Origin: an uncultured Collinsella sp.
Lineage (GTDB): Bacteria > Actinomycetota > Coriobacteriia > Coriobacteriales > Coriobacteriaceae
Reading direction: 5' to 3'
Length of the DNA stretch: 9,284 nt
Assembly (NCBI GenBank): GCA_902494295.1
Contig: CABUSL010000085.1
Span: forward strand, 1 to 9,284
Within the stretch, counting starts at the first letter, position 1. Every line of letters begins with the position of its first letter. The notes under the pieces were generated by a model. The model worked only from the letters and a program-made list of their open reading frames with translations, was not told the origin of the DNA and did not search any database. This document shows positions 1 to 4,547 of the stretch, piece by piece. The translations under genes and the position numbers were made by a program.

Positions 1-39
1 AACAGCTCGTCGGCAACGACGACGGTACCCGGATTACTG
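1..39. repeat. Left arm of perfect 39-bp inverted repeat
   Basis: This stretch is the exact reverse complement of 306-344. The match stops abruptly at position 40 (c here, against the partner base expected from 305). It begins at the first base of the window, so the true arm could be longer. Each arm also contains a small internal hairpin (CGTCG-GCAA-CGACG). On the minus strand the arm encodes SNPGTVVVADEL, the same peptide the right arm encodes on the plus strand. Confidence 0.93.
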
Positions 40-305
40 CCCATCGCCGAGTTGGCGATGGCCGCCGTATCTTCGTCCGACTTATCGGTTGCGGGCTTGA
101 GCGTATGCCCGCCCAAGGTAAGGGCATGGCCGCCAGCCATATACTTGGTGTACAGGTCGACCAGCTCGCCGCCCATATCACACGTGAGCAGATACTGGTC
201 GTGACCGATGTGCACCGGCTCCTCGCCCATCATCTGACGCAGTTTGTTGTACTGGCTCGCCGGCGTCACAAACAGACCCATCGTATCGGCATTGCTACCC
301 CCAAA
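40..305. other. Candidate invertible DNA segment (intragenic inverton)
   Basis: The 266-bp segment between the perfect 39-bp arms. If it is inverted in place, position 1 opens a frame that runs NSSSATTTVPGLL (left arm), FGGSNADTMG..., SAMG, SNPGTVVVADEL (right arm), LSQLNL... to the stop at 936, which is 312 codons without interruption. In the orientation given, the same frame instead reads through 54 unrelated codons to a TGA at 202-204. The plus-strand C-terminal frame is cut off upstream by a TGA at 235-237. The geometry is seen directly; that the segment flips in vivo is inferred. Confidence 0.65.
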
Positions 306-936
306 CAGTAATCCGGGTACCGTCGTCGTTGCCGACGAGCTGTTGTCCCAACTTAATCTGCAACCGTATTCCAGTAGCCTGCTCGTTAACTACAAACAGG
401 GGATGGATACGACCGAGGCAGACGAGAGCATTAAATACACTGTGCTCGACAATCTGCTCGTTGACGGCAAGGAGCCGGGGTCGTGGGGAATCTTCATCAC
501 ACGCTCCGAGATGTACACGCAAGCAGCGCAAATGAACGGTCTTATTAGCTACCTAGCCATTTACATCGGCTTTGTACTGGTCGTTGCATGCGCGGCGATT
601 CTGTCGATCCAGCAACTCTCCAACGTGGCCGACGGCAGCCGCAGCTATCGTGTGCTGGCACAGATCGGCTGCGACGATCGCCAGATTCGCCATTCGGTGA
701 TGGCGCAGCAAGCGGTATTCTTCCTGTTCCCGCTGGCAGTGGGCCTGGCACACTCCTTTGTGGCACTTAAGGTGATCATCGAGCTGGTGAGCACGTTCGG
801 AGATATGAGCATCGGCGGCACCGTGGGCCTCACCTGTGCAATCTTCCTGGCAGCATACGGTGGCTACTTCCTGGTGACCTACCTCATGAGCGCCGGCATG
901 GTGCGAGCTGCCATCGCTACCCGCTACAGCGAGTAA
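244..936 (+). CDS. FtsX/BceB-type ABC transporter permease, C-terminal fragment
   Basis: Membrane permease of the FtsX/MacB superfamily, most like the BceB-type permeases of Gram-positive bacteria that sense or remove peptide antibiotics. The open frame starts at a TTG (244), but its first 20 or so residues are antisense of the inverted segment. Permease-like sequence starts at SNPGTVVVADEL (307). The rest of the extracytoplasmic domain follows, then three hydrophobic spans: around residues 102-124 (LISYLAIYIGFVLVVACAAI), 155-177 (QQAVFFLFPLAVGLAHSFVA) and 190-216. The cytoplasmic loop IQQLSNVADGSRSYRVLAQI between the first two is typical of the family. A full-length BceB-like protein is about 650 residues, so the N-terminal two thirds and the partner ATPase should lie left of the window. 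A terminator follows 38 bp after the stop, so this was the last gene of its operon. As oriented it is disconnected from any start with a ribosome-binding site. Confidence 0.75.
   Translation: MLYWLAGVTNRPIVSALLPPNSNPGTVVVADELLSQLNLQPYSSSLLVNYKQGMDTTEADESIKYTVLDNLLVDGKEPGSWGIFITRSEMYTQAAQMNGLISYLAIYIGFVLVVACAAILSIQQLSNVADGSRSYRVLAQIGCDDRQIRHSVMAQQAVFFLFPLAVGLAHSFVALKVIIELVSTFGDMSIGGTVGLTCAIFLAAYGGYFLVTYLMSAGMVRAAIATRYSE
306..344. repeat. Right arm of perfect 39-bp inverted repeat
   Basis: Exact reverse complement of 1-39. It lies inside the permease reading frame and encodes SNPGTVVVADEL on the plus strand. The arms enclose 266 bp. Perfect arms of this length within a coding region suggest recombination or gene conversion sites rather than a terminator. 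No invertase or recombinase gene is present in the window. Confidence 0.93.
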
Positions 937-973
937 CAAGCGGGCAAAACGGTCGCAAAACCAGAGGCGTGTG

Positions 974-1016
974 ACCGCCGCGAAGGGGCTGGGGACCTCT
1001 TGCGGCGGTTATTTTT
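974..1016 (+). terminator. Rho-independent terminator after the permease gene
   Basis: An 8-bp G+C-rich stem (ACCGCCGC at 974-981 with GCGGCGGT at 1002-1009) followed by TTATTTTT. It sits 38 bp after the permease stop codon on the same strand. Confidence 0.8.
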
Positions 1017-1040
1017 GCCTATCTGGTGCGTTTCGGATGC

Positions 1041-1159
1041 AAGTGAGTAGACTTTTTTGAACTTGCCGAGCACATCGCGACAAATGCTCAATAAAACCGC
1101 AGGTCAAAGCTATGTCGTTTTGGGGCGTGCTCGGCCTTCTGCAAAAAGCCTACTCACTT
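1041..1159. repeat. 119-bp imperfect palindromic element
   Basis: The 33-bp ends (1041-1073 and 1127-1159) are inverted copies matching at 26 of 33 positions. They are perfect at the outer tip (AAGTGAGTAG / CTACTCACTT) and at the inner tip (GCCGAGCAC / GTGCTCGGC), enclosing 53 bp. There is no open frame of note. It looks like a small non-autonomous or REP/MITE-type intergenic repeat. It sits between the permease terminator and the IS. I see no clear target duplication. Confidence 0.65.
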
Positions 1160-1206
1160 GGTTTTTCTGCTAGAAGACCGCCACGAGGGAAGACAGCTCC
1201 CCCGGG

Positions 1207-1230
1207 TGAACTGCCTCCCATTTCTTGGAC
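1207..1230. repeat. IS3-family left terminal inverted repeat
   Basis: Left end starting TGAACTGC, paired with 2636-2659 at 19 of 24 positions. It overlaps the left arm of the hairpin that covers the transposase ribosome-binding site. Confidence 0.85.
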
Positions 1231-1251
1231 ACGAGAAATGGGAGGCTTTTT
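1213..1251 (+). promoter_or_regulatory. Hairpin covering the transposase Shine-Dalgarno, terminator-like
   Basis: A perfect 13-bp stem (GCCTCCCATTTCT at 1213-1225 with AGAAATGGGAGGC at 1234-1246), an 8-nt loop, then TTTTT and the ATG at 1252. The only good Shine-Dalgarno, GGGAGG (1240-1245), lies in the right arm. The structure can therefore both terminate transcription entering from outside and hide the ribosome-binding site in read-through RNA. Bacterial IS elements often limit transposase expression from outside transcripts in this way; this element doing so is inferred from the sequence. Confidence 0.65.
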
Positions 1252-1749
1252 ATGCGTGTCGACTTGAGGGTGAAACACGACATCGAGGCCAGGAAGGCGG
1301 CAATCGGGCTCTTCGAGCGAGGGCACGGCTTCAAGTCGGCGGCGAAGGCGCTGTCGGTCCCGCGCAACACCGTGAGACAATGGCTCTACGTATACCGGTC
1401 GTTCGGAAGCGAGGTGCTGCTATCCATGGACGGAAAGCAGACCAGGTACACATACGAGCAGAAGGTCGCCGCCGCCTCGGCCGTGGTCGACGGCGGCATG
1501 GGCAAGCAGGACGCCATGAAGGCGTTCGGGGTCATGTCCCTGGCGCCGCTCAAGAGATGGTGCGCGCTCTACCGCGAGGGCGGCGCCGAGGCGCTCAGGC
1601 CCAAGCCCAAGGGCAGGCCGAGGGGGTCCGGCCCCAAGCCGCGCGGGCGCACCCGCGAGCAGGAGCTCGAGGAGCGCTGCCGAAGGCTCGAGACCGAGGT
1701 GGCCTACCTAAAAAAATTGCGTGCCCTGGTCGAGAGGGACGGGATCTGA
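1252..1749 (+). CDS. IS3-family transposase OrfA (DNA-binding subunit)
   Basis: A 165-residue protein starting MRVDLRVKHD. I chose the ATG at 1252 because GGGAGG lies 6 nt upstream. An ATG at 1225 in the same frame lies inside the hairpin and has no ribosome-binding site. Two helix-turn-helix segments are visible, about residues 17-50 (LFERGHGFKSAAKALSVPRN) and 67-107. They are followed by a basic linker rich in Lys, Pro and Arg (116-133) and a coiled coil (134-160) typical of OrfA multimerisation. When ribosomes do not shift frame this short product is made. In IS3-family elements OrfA binds the terminal repeats and modulates transposition. Confidence 0.88.
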   Translation: MRVDLRVKHDIEARKAAIGLFERGHGFKSAAKALSVPRNTVRQWLYVYRSFGSEVLLSMDGKQTRYTYEQKVAAASAVVDGGMGKQDAMKAFGVMSLAPLKRWCALYREGGAEALRPKPKGRPRGSGPKPRGRTREQELEERCRRLETEVAYLKKLRALVERDGI

Positions 1750-2621
1750 CCAGGGCGAAGGTCGAGGCCGTGAGCGCCCTGCGCGCGGAGGGGTACGGGC
1801 TGGGGCGCCTGCTGGAGTGCGCCGGCATGGCCCGGTCCAGCTACTACTACGCGCTGTCGCACCCGGCCAGGCCGACGCGCCCGGAGCTGCGGGACGCGGT
1901 GGCGGAGATCTTCTCGCGCACGGCCAACGGGTGCGGCCACCGCCAGGTCGCCATGTGCCTGCGCGCCGAGCTGGGCGCGCGCATAGCCTACAAGACCGTG
2001 CTCAAGATGATGCGGGAGATGGGGGTCCGCTGCGGCATCCGCCGCGAGACCGACTACCATAGGTACAACTCGTACAGGGGCGTCGTGGGCGAGACGTTCG
2101 AGAACGTCATCGGGCGCGACTTCGCCGCCGACGGGCCGTGGCAGAAGATGGGCACCGACGTCACCGAGTTCAAGCAGCCCTGGGGCAAGGCCTACTTCGC
2201 GCCGGTGTACGACTTCGGCAGCAAGGAGATAGTCGCGTGGTCGACGTCGACCAGCCCGAACATGGCGCAGCAGGCCGAGCTGCTCGACCAGCTGCTGGCG
2301 AAGATGCCCGAGGGCGCGACGCCAGTGCTCCACAGCGACATGGGCTGGCAGTACCAGCACGCCGCATGGTGCGGGAGGCTGAAGGACGCCGGGATCGTCC
2401 AGAGCATGTCCAGAAAGGGAAACTGCATCGACAACGGCGCCACCGAGCAGGTCTTCGGCCACATGAAGGACGAGTTCTTCCGGGGAAGGACATGGCCCGA
2501 CTTCGAGTCCTTCAAGGCGGACCTGGACGCGTACGTCGCCCATTGGAACACGAGGCGAAGGCAGGTTAAACTGAAGGGGCTGACCCCGGAGGAGTTCCGG
2601 AACCAGCCCCTTGCGGCGTAG
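1252..2621 (+). CDS. IS3-family transposase OrfAB, made by -1 frameshift
   Basis: The transposase that carries out cutting and joining of the IS ends. Slipping back one base at 1710-1716 joins 155 OrfA codons to 301 codons of the orfB frame, predicting 456 residues. The orfB part starts IACPGREGRDLTRAK, has an HTH_21-like segment ending in GMARSSYYY, and then an integrase-core (rve) DDE domain. The likely catalytic residues are D303 (GTDVTEF), D363 (LHSDMGWQY) and E399 (NGATEQVF). Exactly 35 residues separate the last two, the D35E spacing of the IS3 family. The C-terminus carries the usual WNTRRRQVKLKGLTPEEF block. A separate OrfB start may also be used, but I see no strong ribosome-binding site for one. 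Confidence 0.88.
1710..1716 (+). other. Programmed -1 ribosomal frameshift site (A7)
   Basis: In the orfA frame the codons read CTA AAA AAA TTG, which supplies the slippery heptamer A AAA AAA. The orfB frame is the -1 frame and is open across it. The orfA frame ends 31 bases downstream (TGA 1747-1749). This is the usual arrangement in IS3-family elements. Confidence 0.8.
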
Positions 2622-2635
2622 TTCTTATTTAAGCC

Positions 2636-2659
2636 GTCCAAGTTTTGGGGTGCAGTTCA
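2636..2659. repeat. IS3-family right terminal inverted repeat
   Basis: Right end finishing GCAGTTCA, just downstream of the transposase stop at 2619-2621. It is followed directly by the duplicated target bases GGG. Confidence 0.85.
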
Positions 2660-2661
2660 GG

Positions 2662-2719
2662 GTAGTCGTTGGGGACGTTCTTAAACGACTAATCAAACAA
2701 GAACGTCCCCAATGACTAC
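2662..2719. repeat. 21-bp inverted repeat adjacent to the IS
   Basis: The arms at 2662-2682 and 2699-2719 pair at 20 of 21 positions around a 16-nt loop. They carry TTGGGGACGTTCTT and its complement. The loop contains AACGACT, which can also pair with AGTCGTT in the left arm, so two foldings compete. No coding capacity. It resembles a REP-like or transposon-end remnant; the IS target duplication touches its first base. Confidence 0.65.
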
Positions 2720-2722
2720 TTT

Positions 2723-2764
2723 GCGGGCAGCTAAAAGAGCCCCATCCTAAATTAGCTGCCCCGC
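2723..2764. repeat. Small hairpin between genes
   Basis: GGGCAGCTAA (2725-2734) pairs perfectly with TTAGCTGCCC (2752-2761). Two further flanking pairs form if one C is bulged. The loop is 17 nt. Function unknown. Confidence 0.5.
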
Positions 2765-2794
2765 CAACACCGCAGCTAGAGCAAAAGCCAGCGA

Positions 2795-2893
2795 AAGCCC
2801 GCCAGAGCGAGCAAGGTGCCTTGAAGCGAGGCGGCATTGACCTTCTGGTCATGCCGCCGAAGCTGAAAGGCAGATTGCCGCTCTGGCGGGCTT
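2795..2893. repeat. 99-bp imperfect palindrome downstream of the DAHP synthase gene
   Basis: The outer 15-bp stem is perfect (AAGCCCGCCAGAGCG at 2795-2809 with its complement at 2879-2893). Pairing continues inward through GCAA, TGCCTT and AGC blocks separated by 2-nt mismatches. It closes with GGCGGCAT(T)GACC around a TTCT loop at 2843-2846. A full-length fold with regular internal mismatches suggests a structured RNA 3' region or a mobile palindromic repeat. No open frame fits it. Confidence 0.6.
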
Positions 2894-2906
2894 GCAGCGT
2901 CGAGCC

Positions 2907-2934
2907 GTTACGGCGTTTGGTAAAACGCCGTAAC
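2907..2934 (-). terminator. Hairpin directly after the DAHP synthase stop, possible terminator
   Basis: A perfect 12-bp stem (2907-2918 with 2923-2934) with a 4-nt loop, one base past the TAG stop on the minus strand. No U-tract follows, so it is not a canonical intrinsic terminator. It may stabilise the 3' end or act with the 99-bp palindrome beyond it. Confidence 0.4.
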
Positions 2935-2935
2935 T

Positions 2936-3967
2936 CTAAATCCGCTCCGCGATCTCGTGGATGAGGTAGTCGGTCTTTTCCCAGCCCAGGCACGGATCGG
3001 TGATCGACTTGCCAAAGACGCCGCCGTCGACCGGCTGGTTGCCGTCCTCCAGGTAGGACTCGATCATAAAGCCCTTGACCAGCTTGGAGATGGACTCGTT
3101 GCGGCGGCAGCTGTCGAGCACCTCCTTGCAAATGCGATACTGCTCAAGCGGGCGCTTACCCGAGTTGTCGTGGTTGCAGTCGATGACCGCTGCCGGATTG
3201 GCATAGCCGGCGTGCTCGGTGTAGCGTTCGGCCAGGCGCTCCAGGTGCTCGTAGTGGTAGTTGGGGTAGGTGCGACCGTCGAGACCGATGTAGCCACGCA
3301 TAACGGCGTGCGCGAGCGGATTGCCGTCGCACTCGACCTCCCAGTTGCGGAAGATGAAGCTCTGGTGCGCCTGCGCGGCGTAAATGGAGTTGAGCATAAC
3401 GGTGGTGGAACCGGCAGTGGGATTCTTCATGCCGACGGGTACCGAAATGCCGCTCGACACCAGGCGATGCTCCTGGTTTTCGACCGAGCGTGCGCCCACG
3501 GCCACATAGCTCAGCAGGTCAACGAGGTACTGGTAGTTGGACGGATAGAGCATCTCGTCGGCGGTGAAGAAGCCTGTTTCCTTAATAACGCGCAGGTGCA
3601 TATGGCGGATGGCCTTGACGCCCTCGAGCAGGTCGTCGGGAGCCTCGGGGTTGGGGTTGTGCAGCAGGCCCTTGTAGCCGGTGCCCTTGGTGCGCGGCTT
3701 ATTGGTGTAGACGCGCGGAATGATGATGAGCTTGTCCTTGACCTCCTCGGCGGTCTTGGCCAGTCGGTTCATGTATTCAAGTACCGAGTCCTCGCGGTCG
3801 GCAGAGCACGGGCCGATGATGAGCACCTTGCGTGCGTCCTCGCCGGTAAAGACTTTGGCGACCTCGGCGTCAAATGCCTGCTTTTTGGCGGTAAGCTCGG
3901 CAGAAAGCGGCATTTCCTCGCGGATCTCCATGGGGATCGGCAACTTGCGTTTGAATTCCATGGCCAT
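2936..3967 (-). CDS. aroF: Class I 3-deoxy-7-phosphoheptulonate (DAHP) synthase
   Basis: A cytoplasmic enzyme that condenses phosphoenolpyruvate and erythrose 4-phosphate to DAHP, the first committed step of the shikimate pathway to Phe, Tyr, Trp and chorismate. At 343 residues it is close to the E. coli AroG/F/H length (about 350). Family motifs are intact: IGPCSADRED (51-60), KPRTKGTGYKG (90-100), VGARSVENQEHRLVSSG (157-173), PVGMKNPTAGS (177-187), DCNHDNSGK (263-271), GFMIESYLEDGNQ (299-311) and GKSITDPCLGWEKT (319-332). The expected metal ligands are C54, H266, E303 and D324. AGGAGG sits 5 nt before the ATG at 3967, favouring it over the ATG two codons later. The gene stands alone with its own promoter. 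I cannot tell from sequence which aromatic amino acid inhibits it, so aroF is a generic symbol (aroG and aroH are equally possible). Confidence 0.95.
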   Translation of the reverse strand: MAMEFKRKLPIPMEIREEMPLSAELTAKKQAFDAEVAKVFTGEDARKVLIIGPCSADREDSVLEYMNRLAKTAEEVKDKLIIIPRVYTNKPRTKGTGYKGLLHNPNPEAPDDLLEGVKAIRHMHLRVIKETGFFTADEMLYPSNYQYLVDLLSYVAVGARSVENQEHRLVSSGISVPVGMKNPTAGSTTVMLNSIYAAQAHQSFIFRNWEVECDGNPLAHAVMRGYIGLDGRTYPNYHYEHLERLAERYTEHAGYANPAAVIDCNHDNSGKRPLEQYRICKEVLDSCRRNESISKLVKGFMIESYLEDGNQPVDGGVFGKSITDPCLGWEKTDYLIHEIAERI

Positions 3968-4021
3968 AGGGGCCTCCTCAATCTATAGAAAGAGCAATAA
4001 GCGTATTGTCGAGTGTTCGGC

Positions 4022-4050
4022 ATTATCCGCTGTCGCACGCTAAAGTGCAA
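4022..4050 (-). promoter_or_regulatory. Sigma-70-type promoter for DAHP synthase
   Basis: On the minus strand, TTGCAC (-35, 4045-4050), a 17-bp spacer and GATAAT (-10, 4022-4027). This predicts a start near 4015 and a short leader of roughly 48 nt carrying AGGAGG. Spacing and hexamers fit the housekeeping consensus well. Confidence 0.6.
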
Positions 4051-4065
4051 GTCCTTGTTACCCCG

Positions 4066-4104
4066 AAACCTGCCAAAAAGGGACAGGTTTATTTTGGCAG
4101 GTTT
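4066..4104. repeat. 13-bp inverted repeat upstream of the DAHP synthase promoter
   Basis: AAACCTGCCAAAA (4066-4078) pairs perfectly with TTTTGGCAGGTTT (4092-4104). The 13-nt loop contains a second CAGGTTT (4084-4090) able to pair with the first seven bases instead, so two alternative hairpins exist. It lies 15 bp upstream of the -35 box and could be an operator or an intergenic repeat. Confidence 0.55.
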
Positions 4105-4185
4105 TATCTGGGCAAACGTCGGCGGATGCCGGGAGGGAGCTGCGCCGCGCGGGACCCTAAGGCTGTTGTCGGTTCCCCAGGAAAC

Positions 4186-4425
4186 ACCCCGTGGGCAAAA
4201 AATGCCAAATATGAGTACGGTTGCTAACCTAGTAACATATCGGTCTAGCGAGATAATAGACAAAGTAAAAAATACGTTCATTAACGTTGGCACGCAGAAG
4301 CCTGCTAACGGGCGTTTTGATTAATTCGAAGGCGTATAGAGGCCGCAAAGAGGTCGTTTGAGGTGGTTTTGGCTGTTACTAAAAAGGTGACAGTACTCAT
4401 ATTTGCCCTTTTTTGCCCACGGGGT
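4186..4425. repeat. 240-bp A+T-rich element with long terminal inverted repeats, MITE-like
   Basis: The outer 36 bp at each end (4186-4221 and 4390-4425) match inverted at 33 of 36 positions. They contain CCCCGTGGGCAAAAAA and CAAATATGAGTAC. After 8 largely unmatched bases both arms resume with TAGTAACA (4230-4237 and 4374-4381), giving arms of about 52 bp. The interior is visibly richer in A+T than the flanking genes and has no credible gene. This is the architecture of a non-autonomous miniature element, though I find no clear flanking duplication. Together with 4105-4185 and 4426-4481, where I see nothing further, it accounts for the long gap upstream of the DAHP synthase gene. Confidence 0.6.
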
Positions 4426-4481
4426 CTGGAAAGCGCCGTCAATCAGGTCCCAGGGAAGGCATTTCGAGGCTCGAAGGACGC

Positions 4482-4515
4482 AAAATGGGGGCGCAGGTTG
4501 TCCTGCGCCCCCATT
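4482..4515 (-). terminator. Rho-independent terminator of the exporter operon
   Basis: A perfect 14-bp stem (AATGGGGGCGCAGG at 4484-4497 with 4502-4515) with a TTGT loop. On the minus strand it ends in ATTTT. It lies 32 bp downstream of the last exporter gene. Confidence 0.85.
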
Positions 4516-4547
4516 GTCGGGGCGTTATTCGTTCCCTGCGGCAGAAT

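Larger units (their letters stand above)
1..305 (-). pseudogene. FtsX/BceB-type permease extracytoplasmic domain fragment, inverted relative to its C-terminus
   Basis: The minus strand is open from 389 to the window edge. From 305 to 3 it encodes 101 residues that read as the extracellular domain of an FtsX-like (BceB/MacB-type) ABC permease, with stretches such as LFVTPASQYNKLRQMMGEEP and GGHALTLGGHTLKPA, ending in SNPGTVVVADEL. That ending is where the plus-strand permease picks up at 307. In this orientation the fragment has an in-frame stop just upstream (390-392) and no ATG or GTG before the permease-like part, so it is unlikely to be expressed as it stands. I read it as the missing middle of the plus-strand permease, flipped by recombination between the 39-bp arms. 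Alternatively it belongs to a second permease gene running off the left edge. Family assignment rests on residue pattern and on continuity with the C-terminal fragment. Confidence 0.7.
1207..2659 (+). mobile_element. Intact IS3-family insertion sequence (1453 bp), IS150-like organisation
   Basis: The element begins TG and ends CA. Its imperfect terminal inverted repeats match at 19 of 24 positions (1207-1230 with 2636-2659; both read TGAACTGC from outside and share CCCA and CTTGGAC). It is flanked by the direct repeat GGG at 1204-1206 and 2660-2662, the 3-bp target duplication usual for several IS3-family groups. Inside are orfA, an A7 frameshift site and a complete orfB-frame DDE domain. Nothing is broken, so it is probably able to transpose or did so recently. 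It landed in an intergenic stretch beside a 21-bp inverted repeat and disrupted no gene. Confidence 0.9.

Noticed and set aside
244..306. TTG at 244 as the true start of the permease
   Set aside because: The first 20 or so codons are antisense of the inverted segment and there is no Shine-Dalgarno. Permease-like sequence begins only in the right repeat arm.
1704..2543. Minus-strand open frame of 279 codons inside the IS
   Set aside because: Antisense to the DDE domain. It is a shadow frame caused by high G+C in the third codon position.
2662..2893. CRISPR array or integron cassette array
   Set aside because: Several palindromes follow each other, but they are unrelated in sequence, with no regular direct repeats or spacers and no cas or integrase gene.
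2957..3988. Plus-strand open frame of 343 codons
   Set aside because: It is the antisense of the DAHP synthase gene, whose motifs are intact on the minus strand. It has no ribosome-binding site and no recognisable domain.
4105..4300. T-box riboswitch or transcription attenuator upstream of the DAHP synthase
   Set aside because: I looked on the minus strand for a T-box-like conserved stretch, a terminator with U-tract and a leader peptide with tandem Trp/Phe/Tyr codons ahead of it. None is present between the promoter and the gene.
4006..4324. Possible small plus-strand genes of 73 and 103 codons upstream of the DAHP synthase
   Set aside because: No ribosome-binding site; they cross the 13-bp inverted repeat and the left arm of the MITE-like element. 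Residue composition does not suggest a protein.
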